Assembly: GCA_946002055.1 (NCBI GenBank)
Contig: CAMFYL010000004.1
Coordinates: 69,415-107,083, forward strand
Direction: 5' to 3'
From: an uncultured Roseburia sp.
Lineage (GTDB): Bacteria; Bacillota; Clostridia; Lachnospirales; Lachnospiraceae
Length of the DNA: 37,669 nucleotides
The position numbers and the translations under genes are program-made. Position 1 is the first letter of the stretch. Each line of letters starts with the position of its first letter. This document shows, in pieces, positions 1 through 8,245 of the stretch. The notes below the pieces were generated by a model. It ran no database searches. It saw nothing but the letters and a program-made list of their open reading frames with translations, and was not told where the DNA came from.

Positions 1-1355
1 GGGGAAAACAAAAACTGAATCGGGGAGGTATGTACTACACTGCCCAAAGTGGGATTTGGCAGACTGTTTGGATGGAGTATGTTCCGGCAACATATATATC
101 CCGGGTGGAAACCAACTGCAACGTTGACGAAAGAATTGTTTCATTGGATATCTGTTGTGAAAGAATTGCATCAGTTGACAGACAATTAGATGCAATTCCA
201 CTTGCAGTCAGTATTTTTCCTCCTTCTATAGAGGATATATCCATAAATGTTCCTGGAGATATTTTACATAAAACAGCCATATCTCCTACCATTTGCGGAA
301 AGACAGATATGATATCTTTGACAGATTCCTCTCTCACATATCATCTCCAATTCCGGTTGTCACCGGAGCAGTTATCGCTTTGGACGCCGGAAGAGCCCTA
401 TTTATATCATTATGGCGTACGACTGGGGGATGACTATGTGACAGGTTATTTTGCTATGCGAACCTTTACCAAAGAACAGGATGGGCAGGGAATTTATCGC
501 ATCTGTCTCAATCATAAACCATTATTCTTACGGGGGGTGTTAGACCAGGGATACTGGCCGGATGGATTGATGACACCTCCCAGCGATGAAGCCTTTCTCT
601 TTGACATTAAGGAGATGAAAAAGCTCGGCTACAATATGATCCGCAAGCATATCAAGATTGAACCACAACGCTTCTATTACCACTGTGATCGTCTTGGTAT
701 GATTGTGTGGCAGGATATGGTCAACGGCGGGGAGCCATACAAAGATTGGTATGTCACCTATATGGCCACAGCCAAGTCCATGTTAGGTCTCAAAAGCCGA
801 GATACCAATGCAAAACTTTTAGCACGGCAAAATTCAGAGGGAAGAAAAGAGTGGGAGCAAGAGATGCTTGCCACCATTCATCTTTTAAAGCAGCACCCTT
901 GTATCAGCACCTGGGTAATCTTTAACGAGGGCTGGGGGCAATTTGAGACCAAACGTATGGTGGATCTCGCAAGGCAAGCGGACGCCACCAGACTGCTGGA
1001 TGCCACCAGCGGATGGTACGACCAGGGATGCGGCGACATGAACAGCTTCCACAACTATTTCTTTAAGATGAAGGTTCCCAAGGACCGATATACCAACAGC
1101 CGTGTGGCTGTTTTGTCGGAATTCGGAGGCTATTCTATGGCCATAGACGGTCACTGTACCGATGATGGCTTGTATGGATACGGAACATACAAAACATTAG
1201 ATGAGCTCCAGAAAGCTTTTGAAAAAAGAGAAACCCAAGTGCAGGCACTGATTCCAAATGGATTATGTGCCAGTGTATACACCCAGGTCTCTGATATTGA
1301 GGATGAAGTGAATGGCATTTTTACTTATGACCGGAAAATAAAAAAACTGCATTAG
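1..1355 (+). CDS. Glycoside hydrolase family 2 protein, 5' end outside window
   Basis: This is the C-terminal part of a GH2 retaining glycosidase (beta-galactosidase/beta-glucuronidase superfamily), which hydrolyses a terminal sugar from oligosaccharides. The reading frame is open to the left edge: codons before the first ATG (base 30) read GKQKLNRGG, which runs smoothly into the GH2 motif YYTAQSGIWQTVW, so that ATG is internal and the true start lies outside. Counting from that ATG, the beta-sandwich part covers about residues 1-150 and the TIM barrel follows. The likely acid/base is Glu300 in FNEGWGQF and the nucleophile Glu364 in LSEFGG. The end is intact, with the usual EVNGIFTYDRK tail. 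It converges on the zinc ATPase gene with only 18 bases between the stops and no evident hairpin. Substrate cannot be told from sequence alone. Confidence 0.9.
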   Translation, partial: GKQKLNRGGMYYTAQSGIWQTVWMEYVPATYISRVETNCNVDERIVSLDICCERIASVDRQLDAIPLAVSIFPPSIEDISINVPGDILHKTAISPTICGKTDMISLTDSSLTYHLQFRLSPEQLSLWTPEEPYLYHYGVRLGDDYVTGYFAMRTFTKEQDGQGIYRICLNHKPLFLRGVLDQGYWPDGLMTPPSDEAFLFDIKEMKKLGYNMIRKHIKIEPQRFYYHCDRLGMIVWQDMVNGGEPYKDWYVTYMATAKSMLGLKSRDTNAKLLARQNSEGRKEWEQEMLATIHLLKQHPCISTWVIFNEGWGQFETKRMVDLARQADATRLLDATSGWYDQGCGDMNSFHNYFFKMKVPKDRYTNSRVAVLSEFGGYSMAIDGHCTDDGLYGYGTYKTLDELQKAFEKRETQVQALIPNGLCASVYTQVSDIEDEVNGIFTYDRKIKKLH

Positions 1356-1373
1356 CCTTCATCCATAAAGTAT

Positions 1374-3251
1374 TTATTTTTTGATTTTCAAGGCTCTGGT
1401 TGCATTTAGCACAGCCAGAACCATAACACCTACGTCCGCAAAGATTGCCAGCCACATTCCCGCAAGTCCCAGGGCCCCTAAAACAAGACACACTGCCTTT
1501 ACTCCCAGTGCAAAGACGATGTTTTGTTTTACAATCCCAAGGGTACGAAGGGAAATTTTCATAGCCAAGGTAATCTTTGCCGGATCGTCATCCATAAGCA
1601 CCACGTCAGCTGCCTCAATAGCTGCATCTGATCCCATAGCTCCCATGGCAATGCCGATGTCTGCACGAGACAACACCGGCGCATCGTTAATGCCATCTCC
1701 AACGAAGGCAAGCTTCTCTCCCTGGTTCTTTTCATTCAAGAGTTCTTCCACAGCATTTACCTTATCTGCAGGCAACAGCTCACTTCGATAAGCATCAACA
1801 CCTGTCTTTTCTGCGACGACTCTTGCCGCTTCCTCCGCGTCTCCTGTCAGCATAACCGTTTTCTTAATGCCGCTTGACTTCAAGCCTGCCAGTGCCTCCT
1901 TCGCATTTGACTTCATCACATCTGAAATCACAATACATCCGGCATAAACGCCGTCCACAGATACATAGCAGCGTGTTCCGTCAAAGGAGGCATCCGCCAC
2001 TTGAATATTATGCTGTTCCATAAGACGCATATTACCGGCTAAAATTTGTCTGTTGTTTACCAAAGCAGATACACCATAACCGGCGATTTCTTTGATTTGG
2101 CTCACGTTTCCCGATTCCAGTTCTTTGCCATAAGCTTTCTTCAAGCTCAGGCTGATTGGATGAGACGAACCACTCTCACTATACGCAGCATACTCCAATA
2201 TTTCTTCACGGGAGAAACCATTTTCCGGATAGATACCTGTCACTTCAAAAACACCTTTGGTCAGGGTTCCTGTCTTGTCAAACACCACATACTTTGTCTT
2301 TGATAATGCCTCCAAATAATTGGATCCCTTCACCAAAATACCATTGCTGGAAGCACAACCGATACCTCCGAAAAAGCTCAGGGGAATCGAAATTACCAAC
2401 GCACAAGGACAACTGATGACAAGGAAGGTCAACCCTCTTGTAATCCATTGGCCCCACATGGGAGCATTTCCTGTGATAAGATTCACCAAGGGTGGCAGTA
2501 AGCTAAGAGCCAGCGCCCCATAGCAAACGGCCGGTGTATAATACTTGGCAAACTTCGTAATAAAATTCTCCGAGCGAGACTTCTTCATGGCAGAATTCTC
2601 AACCAAATCCAGTATCTTAGAAACAGTGGAATCTCCAAACTCCTTGATGGTCTTAATCTTAATCTCACCCGTCAGATTGATGGATCCACTGTAAATTTCA
2701 TTGCCGCAGGCTACTTCTCTGGGAACGCTTTCTCCTGTAAGGGCACTGGTATTAAGAGAGGTATCACCCTCAACAATTACGCCATCAATGGGAACCTTTT
2801 CTCCCGGATGCACCACAATGATTTCACCAAGTTCTACTTCATCAGGATCCACTCTTGTTATGCTTCCATCCCGAAGCACATTTGCATAATCCGGTCTAAT
2901 ATCCATCAGAGCCGCGATATTCTTACGACTCTTTCCCACAGCCACGCTTTGAAACAGCTCACCTATCTGGTAAAACAGCATAACCGCCACACCCTCTGCA
3001 TACTCACCCAGACACAGGGCACCTACGGTTGCAACAGCCATCAGAAAATTCTCGTCAAATACCTGGCGCTTTACAATACCTTTCCCCGCCTTGCTCAAGA
3101 TATCATAGCCAATCACTCCATATGGAATCAAAAACATCACAAGCTCTACCACATTTGGCAGTTCCAGATAACTCCTTACAAGTAACACTACAGCCATCAA
3201 TACCACCGTAGCAATAATTCGATACAATACCCGTTTCTGTTTCTTACTCAT
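1374..3251 (-). CDS. P1B-type heavy-metal ATPase (Zn/Cd/Pb exporter) without N-terminal HMA domain
   Basis: An integral membrane pump exporting divalent soft metals at the cost of ATP (ZntA/CadA group). Of 625 residues it shows TGES (172-175, actuator), CPC (281-283, metal site in the membrane), DKTGT with phosphorylated Asp325, SSHP with His364 (P1B HP locus), GDGINDAP (519-526), and a late Lys585 and Asp606 (FADVGV) typical of the Zn/Cd group. The start chosen is the ATG at 3251 because GGAG lies 8 nt upstream; the longer open frame would overlap the preceding gene. There is no N-terminal metal-binding domain; the separate HMA protein ends 16 bases upstream. The metal-sensing repressor at 3687-4037 probably controls it. 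Zn/Cd specificity is inferred from motifs and neighbours. Confidence 0.93.
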   Translation of the reverse strand: MSKKQKRVLYRIIATVVLMAVVLLVRSYLELPNVVELVMFLIPYGVIGYDILSKAGKGIVKRQVFDENFLMAVATVGALCLGEYAEGVAVMLFYQIGELFQSVAVGKSRKNIAALMDIRPDYANVLRDGSITRVDPDEVELGEIIVVHPGEKVPIDGVIVEGDTSLNTSALTGESVPREVACGNEIYSGSINLTGEIKIKTIKEFGDSTVSKILDLVENSAMKKSRSENFITKFAKYYTPAVCYGALALSLLPPLVNLITGNAPMWGQWITRGLTFLVISCPCALVISIPLSFFGGIGCASSNGILVKGSNYLEALSKTKYVVFDKTGTLTKGVFEVTGIYPENGFSREEILEYAAYSESGSSHPISLSLKKAYGKELESGNVSQIKEIAGYGVSALVNNRQILAGNMRLMEQHNIQVADASFDGTRCYVSVDGVYAGCIVISDVMKSNAKEALAGLKSSGIKKTVMLTGDAEEAARVVAEKTGVDAYRSELLPADKVNAVEELLNEKNQGEKLAFVGDGINDAPVLSRADIGIAMGAMGSDAAIEAADVVLMDDDPAKITLAMKISLRTLGIVKQNIVFALGVKAVCLVLGALGLAGMWLAIFADVGVMVLAVLNATRALKIKK

Positions 3252-3267
3252 AACAGACTCCTTCACT

Positions 3268-3486
3268 CTACAGATAAATCTCGCAGTCATCCTCCACAAT
3301 CTTACAATTCTTATAGGCCTGTTGCATAACTGCATCTACATCTACACCATCTTCAAACTCCACCTTTAGCTTTAAGGTCATAAAGCTAAGTGTGGCGTCC
3401 TTTACACCCTCTGTGTTCTTCACAGCCTCTTCCATCTTCGCTGCACAATTGGCACAATCCACTTCCACATCGTATACCTTTTTCAT
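3268..3486 (-). CDS. Small heavy-metal-associated (HMA) domain protein
   Basis: A 72-residue single-domain HMA (ferredoxin-like fold) protein that binds a metal ion through a CxxC motif, here Cys11-Ala-Asn-Cys14 near the N-terminus. Such proteins act as cytosolic metal chaperones or as detached metal-binding domains of P1B ATPases. The ATG at 3486 is preceded by GGAGGAAAG; a longer open frame (to 3585) runs into a palindromic element and has no ribosome binding site. It ends 16 bases before the ATPase gene, which lacks its own HMA domain, so the two probably work as a split pump. Extra cysteines (61 and 68) near the C-terminus may add metal ligands. Function is inferred from fold and context. 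Confidence 0.9.
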   Translation of the reverse strand: MKKVYDVEVDCANCAAKMEEAVKNTEGVKDATLSFMTLKLKVEFEDGVDVDAVMQQAYKNCKIVEDDCEIYL

Positions 3487-3518
3487 AATCTTTCCTCCAA
3501 CATAATATAATATCTTCG

Positions 3519-3661
3519 TTGTGTCAGAGTCATACATAAACAAACCGGGCACGCTTCCGCTACTTGGACGCTGGTAGCGGTACATAAGATGCTACTTCGT
3601 ACCATCTAAGTACCGACCGCGCCAAAAGTACCCTGTTCGTTTATGTATGACCCCGACACAA
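3519..3661 (-). repeat. 143-bp palindromic element with 31-bp inverted arms, probably a structured RNA
   Basis: The arms at 3519-3549 and 3631-3661 are inverted repeats identical at 27 of 31 positions. Read as minus-strand RNA, three of the four differences become G-U pairs, leaving one real mismatch; as plus-strand RNA they would be A-C mismatches. The interior can form two smaller hairpins: GGTAC/GTACC with AGATG/CATCT (3579-3614), and CCGCTAC/GTAGCGG (3557-3580), which share two bases. The element fills most of the 200-base gap between the metal sensor and the HMA gene, both read in the minus direction, so it lies in their mRNA if they are co-transcribed. No transposase or target duplication is visible. 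It may be an ERIC/MITE-like repeat or a processing/attenuation structure. Confidence 0.75.
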
Positions 3662-3686
3662 CTTAGGTTGTCAAGTTGTCTATCTA

Positions 3687-4037
3687 CTACTCCTCTACAT
3701 GATCCATACCCATACTAAGGATGGTGCGCACATGGTCATCATCCAGGGAGTAAAAGATACTCTTCCCACTTCTCTTAAATTTCACAAGCTTGGCATCCTT
3801 AAGGATGCGAAGCTGATGACTTACCGCTGATTGATTCAGATTTAAAATCCGGGCAATGTCATTAACACATAGTTCACTCTCAAATAATGCGTATAATATC
3901 TTGATTCTGGTGGAATCCCCAAAAACTTTAAAGAGCTCTGCCAAATCATACAGGTATTCATCCTCCGGTTGATTGGCCAATACCTGCTCCACCACATCAT
4001 GGTGCGCTGCAATCAACTCTGTCTTCTCTTTTTCCAT
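3687..4037 (-). CDS. ArsR/SmtB-family zinc (cadmium)-responsive repressor
   Basis: A 116-residue winged-helix repressor of the ArsR/SmtB family, which leaves DNA on binding metal. The helix-turn-helix covers about residues 57-80 (LCVNDIARILNLNQSAVSHQL) and the wing about 84-98. The C-terminal helix carries the alpha5 metal site in its canonical spacing: Asp100-x-His102, then His113 and Glu116, matching the SmtB/CzrA zinc site pattern D-x-H-x10-H-x2-E. Cys57 in the ELCVND segment is a remnant of the alpha3 site; the second cysteine of CadC-type ELCxC is Asn here, favouring zinc over cadmium or lead. It precedes the HMA protein and P1B ATPase in the same direction and has a strong promoter with repeated ATATGAA half-sites, consistent with autoregulation. 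Confidence 0.93.
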   Translation of the reverse strand: MEKEKTELIAAHHDVVEQVLANQPEDEYLYDLAELFKVFGDSTRIKILYALFESELCVNDIARILNLNQSAVSHQLRILKDAKLVKFKRSGKSIFYSLDDDHVRTILSMGMDHVEE

Positions 4038-4073
4038 GGTTACCTCCTCATGTTTTTCATCTGTTCATATGTA

Positions 4074-4102
4074 ATTATATTCATATATTCATTTGTTGTC
4101 AA
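4074..4102 (-). promoter_or_regulatory. Promoter/operator of the zinc-efflux operon
   Basis: On the minus strand TTGACA (4097-4102) and TATAAT (4074-4079) are separated by exactly 17 bases, a consensus sigma-A promoter. The spacer and flanks hold repeated ATGAAT/ATATGAAC half-sites, as in SmtB/CadC operators, so the metal sensor probably represses here. The GGAGG ribosome binding site of the regulator follows. Confidence 0.85.
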
Positions 4103-4105
4103 GAC

Positions 4106-4141
4106 AAAAAAAAGAAAACCTCCAAAGCGAAGGTTTTCTTT
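4106..4141 (-). terminator. Intrinsic terminator of the chemoreceptor gene
   Basis: An 11-bp stem AAAGAAAACCT/AGGTTTTCTTT (4111-4121 and 4131-4141) with a 9-base loop is followed on the minus strand by eight T residues. It starts 16 bases past the chemoreceptor stop and insulates it from the zinc operon promoter. Confidence 0.88.
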
Positions 4142-4156
4142 GAATCTTTATATCAT

Positions 4157-5854
4157 TTAAAATTTGAACTTTTGGGTTTGTTCATTTAACTGACTGCTCA
4201 AGCCGGATAGTACTTCTGTCTCATCCTTGCATTTGTCCAGATTCTGAGTCAAGGTATACATACTTGCGCTGGTTTCCTGAGTAGAAGCCGCATTCTGCTG
4301 CGCAATAGCTGCCAATTGCTGAATCATATCACTCATACTATTCTTCAATCGATTCATAGATGATGTCTGCTCCAAAATCTCCTTAGACGCCATGGATACC
4401 GACTGAATTTCCTGCTGCAGGGATGCAAAAGAACCCTTGGTTGTTTCCAGTCTCTCCGCCTGAACCCTTGATCCATCACTGAGCTCGTGCATCTTGGCAA
4501 CGCCATCCTCTGAGTTGGCAATCAATTCCTGAACAATAGCTTCAATCTGTTCCGCACTCTCAGCAGAATCCACTGCCAGCTTACGAATCTGCTCAGCAAC
4601 CACTGCAAAGCCTCGTCCGCTTTCCCCTGCTCTGGCCGCCTCAATGGAAGCATTGAGAGACAACAGGTTTGTCTGCTCTGCAATATCTTGAATCGCTACT
4701 ACAGCCTCATTGATGCGGGCAACGGATTTGTTGGTTCGATCTGTCTGCTCTGACACAGCGCCAATGGTCTCCGTTGACCAAGCATTTACACGAACCAGAT
4801 CTTCCAAAATATTGGCAGACTCCTTAGCCAAAGATGTCATCTTCTCTATGGACTGCTCCAAGGCTTCCACGCTTGTGTTGTTGGATTCAATGGTATTGCC
4901 TATGTCTGTAATATGTTCATTGGCAGTAGATGCCTCCTGGGCCTGAGAAGTACTTCCCGTGGCAATCTCCTCTACTGCTATATTTACACTGTCCACAGTA
5001 CCCACAATCTGAGAAAATTCCTTAGCAAACTGGGAATTGCTCTCTGAAAGCTTGATACCCTGTGTCTGAATTGCACTGATGATTTCTCTTAATTCCCCGT
5101 GTAAATTGCAGATAGACGTACCAATCAATCCAATCTCATCCTGTCGTTTTGCCAAAGACTGAACCTCACTGTCGCTGGTAAAATCCAATCCCGCAACCTT
5201 ATCCACCACTTTTGTCAGTCTGTGCAACGGTTTTACCATCTGATTAACCATAAAGCATCCCAGTGCCGTCAACACAATCAGGATGCCAAAGAGAATGCCT
5301 ATCATCAGATTTCGCATCTGATTGATAATCTGAAATGCATCCGATTCATCCGCTGTCACCACCAGAATATAATTGCCTTCCGGATTAATGTAGTATGACG
5401 CATATTTCATAGCGCCCTTAAACTCATACTCCACACATGCGGGCTTTGCTATGGTGCCACCTTTCAAGTCCTCTACCAGCTTCTTCACCACTTCGTTCTC
5501 TACCGGCTGTCCTATCTTATCCGCTGTGGGATGATACAGCATTGTTCCATCTGAGGATACCAGATATGCATAACTGCTTTCCATACCTTCAATGGAAACC
5601 TCCGAGAGAATCTGCGACAAATCATCTGCATTCTCCAAGGTCTTCTTTCCTTGGGTCTGCAAAACGGTATCCAGGATATAACCTGTACTCTCTGCAGACG
5701 ATAGCATATAGCTCTGAACCAATGATTTCGTGGACTTCTGATTCTGACTGATTGCCACCCCCATAAATACAAGCGAGGTAAGTAAAATCCCTCCAACAAA
5801 CAGACACACAATGCGAAACATCATTGAGTGTACAAATCCCACCTTCTTCTCCAT
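4157..5854 (-). CDS. Methyl-accepting chemotaxis protein with Cache-like sensor
   Basis: A 565-residue transmembrane chemoreceptor. It has TM1 at about 12-33, an extracellular Cache-type sensor (about 35-180, with [15 protein letters not shown] and [12 protein letters not shown]), TM2 at about 186-207, a HAMP linker (about 208-260) and a long coiled-coil signalling domain. The kinase-control hairpin tip is [20 protein letters not shown], which couples to CheW and CheA. The fixed methylation sites cannot be named with certainty. The start ATG has GGAGG 12 bases upstream, a rather long spacing. It has its own promoter and terminator, so it is a single-gene unit. The ligand is unknown; Cache domains of this kind often bind small organic acids or amino acids. 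Confidence 0.95.
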   Translation of the reverse strand: MEKKVGFVHSMMFRIVCLFVGGILLTSLVFMGVAISQNQKSTKSLVQSYMLSSAESTGYILDTVLQTQGKKTLENADDLSQILSEVSIEGMESSYAYLVSSDGTMLYHPTADKIGQPVENEVVKKLVEDLKGGTIAKPACVEYEFKGAMKYASYYINPEGNYILVVTADESDAFQIINQMRNLMIGILFGILIVLTALGCFMVNQMVKPLHRLTKVVDKVAGLDFTSDSEVQSLAKRQDEIGLIGTSICNLHGELREIISAIQTQGIKLSESNSQFAKEFSQIVGTVDSVNIAVEEIATGSTSQAQEASTANEHITDIGNTIESNNTSVEALEQSIEKMTSLAKESANILEDLVRVNAWSTETIGAVSEQTDRTNKSVARINEAVVAIQDIAEQTNLLSLNASIEAARAGESGRGFAVVAEQIRKLAVDSAESAEQIEAIVQELIANSEDGVAKMHELSDGSRVQAERLETTKGSFASLQQEIQSVSMASKEILEQTSSMNRLKNSMSDMIQQLAAIAQQNAASTQETSASMYTLTQNLDKCKDETEVLSGLSSQLNEQTQKFKF

Positions 5855-5909
5855 AAAACGTTATAGCCTCCTTTATCCTTTGTAAAGTCACGTCCTCATA
5901 TATAGTATT

Positions 5910-5937
5910 ATTATACTACTTCTCCCCTATATATCAA
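5910..5937 (-). promoter_or_regulatory. Probable promoter of the chemoreceptor gene
   Basis: On the minus strand TTGATA (5932-5937) lies 16 bases before TATAAT (5910-5915), directly after the cardiolipin synthase stop codon. Position and spacing fit a sigma-A promoter. No obvious sigma-28-type motility promoter was seen. Confidence 0.55.
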
Positions 5938-5940
5938 CAA

Positions 5941-7518
5941 CTAAATCAGCGGTGCAATCAAGCGCAACAAGCGCTGCCCAATGCCAACAAATGTGTTTGT
6001 CTTAACTTTATATTGTTCTGTAACCTCATTGCTCTCTTCCATCATCTTAACAAAATCTTTTCTGGTATCCTCCACTGCTTTTCCGTAGGCATAGAGACAC
6101 CCGTTCTCAAAATGATGATACAGACTTCTGTAATCCAAGTTAATGGAACCACATGTGGCTACCACACCGTCAGTGATTGACATTTTACAGTGGCAAAATC
6201 CCGGTGTGTATTCATAGATTCGCACACCGTCCTTGATCAGACAGTGATAAAAAGAGCGGGTGATGGCGTAAACAATCCGTTTGTCCGGTATCCCCGGAGT
6301 GATAATTCTAACATCCACTCCACGCTTGGCCGCAAGACTTAAGGCATGGGTCATCTCGTCTGTCAAAATCAGATAAGGGGTTACAAACCAGCAATAGGAG
6401 ATGGCTTTGTTTGCCATACTGATATAAACTTCCTCTCCCACCTGCTCGTTGTCCATGGGACGGTCGGCATATGGCTGGATAAATGCAGCGTCTTCCCTGC
6501 TCTTATAGTATGGTTCACACTCCAAATAATGACGGTAGGATACATCATCTCTGTCGTTATCTCTCACCGCATTCCAATTCTCCAGAAACGTAGCTGTCAT
6601 GCTTCGCACCGCTTCCCCTTTTACCATAACCCCTGTGTCTTTCCAATACCCATATGGATGGGTGATATTAAAGTACTCATTGGCCAGATTAAATCCGCCG
6701 GTAAAGCCTATATAGCCATCAATAACTGTTATTTTACGGTGATCTCGATTATTCAAAAAGAAATTCAAGCCCGGGACAAAGGGATTAAACACTCGGCACA
6801 AAATTCCCAATTCATTTAACTTACTTGCAAAATCTGTGTTGACAAAAGCGATGCTGCCAATGTCATCGTAGAACACTCGGACCTCCACGCCCGCCTTCAC
6901 ACGTTCCACTAGAATATCCAGAATTTCCTGCCAGATTCCCTCCTGCTCAATGGCAAAATACTCCATAAAGATAAACTTTTTTGCACCGGCCAAGGCTTCC
7001 TTCATCGCAGATAATGCCTTGGCTGCCTCATCAAAATATACAATGTCGCTATTCTGATAAATGGGAATCCCCGTCTTGTTCACCAGATACGCCGCAATGC
7101 TTGCCACCTGCGGATCCTGTGTCTGCAACGCCTCCATAGCATGTTTACAGCGCTTCCCGTAATCCCCTTCCATCAACTGGGATAGCAGCACACGATCTAC
7201 CTTCTCATATCGCTGCCGCATCTTGTTGGTGGGGCCATTGAGGCCAATCATAACATAGAGGGATACACCGAACACAGGAAATGCCAGAATCAGCATAATC
7301 CAAGGAAGCTTCACGCAGGATGCCTGTTCCGTTCCGTAAAGATAAATCACCAAAAGAACCGCCATTACTTCTTCCACCACGCGAATCCAACCTGCATATT
7401 GTCTCAACCCTGTAAAAAGTGCCACAACAAAGGCAATTTCTAAACTAATAGCCAGAACAGACAAAAAGACTCTGGCAATTCCATTTTTCATATGGGCTTT
7501 CTTTTCAAATGTTTTCAT
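5941..7518 (-). CDS. cls: Cardiolipin synthase (phospholipase D family)
   Basis: A 525-residue membrane enzyme that joins two phosphatidylglycerol molecules to form cardiolipin plus glycerol. Two or three N-terminal membrane segments (about 15-36, 45-61, 72-93) are followed by two PLD catalytic motifs: HxKxxxxD at His260-Asp267 (HRKITVID, followed by GFTGGFN) and at His443-Asp450 (HCKMSITD, followed by GSINLDYRS). Length and order match bacterial ClsA-type enzymes. The start overlaps the stop of the preceding tcdA gene in an ATGA, indicating translational coupling. It is the last gene of a capA-like/tcdA/cls set; no functional link among the three is evident. Confidence 0.95.
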   Translation of the reverse strand: MKTFEKKAHMKNGIARVFLSVLAISLEIAFVVALFTGLRQYAGWIRVVEEVMAVLLVIYLYGTEQASCVKLPWIMLILAFPVFGVSLYVMIGLNGPTNKMRQRYEKVDRVLLSQLMEGDYGKRCKHAMEALQTQDPQVASIAAYLVNKTGIPIYQNSDIVYFDEAAKALSAMKEALAGAKKFIFMEYFAIEQEGIWQEILDILVERVKAGVEVRVFYDDIGSIAFVNTDFASKLNELGILCRVFNPFVPGLNFFLNNRDHRKITVIDGYIGFTGGFNLANEYFNITHPYGYWKDTGVMVKGEAVRSMTATFLENWNAVRDNDRDDVSYRHYLECEPYYKSREDAAFIQPYADRPMDNEQVGEEVYISMANKAISYCWFVTPYLILTDEMTHALSLAAKRGVDVRIITPGIPDKRIVYAITRSFYHCLIKDGVRIYEYTPGFCHCKMSITDGVVATCGSINLDYRSLYHHFENGCLYAYGKAVEDTRKDFVKMMEESNEVTEQYKVKTNTFVGIGQRLLRLIAPLI

Positions 7519-8228
7519 AAGCCAATCAAATCCTTTACTACTTCACCAGCCAATATCAAACCTGCTACTGAGGGAACAAATGCGATACTCCCCGGCACGC
7601 TTCGCTTATTGCTTTCCCCCGATACCTTTTCCAACTGTTCCGGAACAAGAGGCTCTTCCTGAGAATAGACCACCTTTAGTTTGTCAATTCCCCTCTTCCT
7701 TAATTCTCGTCGCATGACTTTTGCCAGAGGGCAAACCTTTGTCTTGTAGATATCAGTCACTTGAAATGCTGTGGCATCTAGTTTATTACCAGCCCCCATG
7801 CTGCTGATGATGGGAATGCCACATTCCTTTGCCTTGACAACAAGCGCCAGTTTCGCACTGACAGTGTCCACTGCATCTACCACATAGTCATACTGTGTAA
7901 AGTCAAAAGTGTGTGCATTTTCCGGCAGAAAGAAACAGGTGCGGGTGTTCACTTGAGCCACCGGGTTAATATCAAGTATTCTCTCCTTCATAACGTCCAC
8001 CTTGTATCTTCCCACTGTGGAATGGGTGGCAATGATTTGGCGGTTGATATTAGACACACTGACGGTATCGCTATCAATAAGTTCAAAGGCTCCCACCCCA
8101 CTTCTAGCCAAAGCTTCGCATACATAGCCTCCTACACCTCCCACACCAAAAACTGCCACCTTGGCATGGGAAAGTCTCTCCATTGCAGCCCTGCCCAATA
8201 ACATTTCTGTTCTGATAAATTCTTCCAA
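7515..8228 (-). CDS. tcdA: tRNA threonylcarbamoyladenosine dehydratase, TTG start
   Basis: An E1-like (ThiF/MoeB fold) enzyme that uses ATP to dehydrate t6A37 of tRNA to its cyclic form. Visible are the nucleotide loop GVGGVGG (28-34), IDSD (Asp52), the INRQ motif (Arg63), and the C-terminal CPLAKVMRRELRKRGI typical of TcdA/CsdL. The open frame could begin at a GTG (8243), but the only good ribosome binding site is GGAGG at 8237-8241, 8 bases before a TTG at 8228. That start gives MEEFIRTEMLLG, matching the family N-terminus. It overlaps cls by four bases. The CapA-like gene ends 17 bases upstream of the TTG, so its last codons and stop lie next to this ribosome binding site. Confidence 0.93.
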   Translation of the reverse strand: MEEFIRTEMLLGRAAMERLSHAKVAVFGVGGVGGYVCEALARSGVGAFELIDSDTVSVSNINRQIIATHSTVGRYKVDVMKERILDINPVAQVNTRTCFFLPENAHTFDFTQYDYVVDAVDTVSAKLALVVKAKECGIPIISSMGAGNKLDATAFQVTDIYKTKVCPLAKVMRRELRKRGIDKLKVVYSQEEPLVPEQLEKVSGESNKRSVPGSIAFVPSVAGLILAGEVVKDLIGL

Positions 8229-8245
8229 ATGTACTTCCTCCACGG

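Noticed and set aside
1381-1791. Plus-strand open frame of 136 codons opposite the P1B ATPase
   Set aside because: Antisense shadow of a conserved gene; Ser/Pro/Thr/Ala-rich translation and no ribosome binding site.
3487-3585. N-terminal extension of the HMA protein
   Set aside because: The extra 33 codons lie in the palindromic element and lack a ribosome binding site; the ATG at 3486 has a strong one and fits the domain.
7590-7612. Third copy of the CCGGGCACGCT-type repeat
   Set aside because: Only a partial match (CCGGCACGCTTCGCTTATT) and it lies inside the well-conserved tcdA coding sequence.
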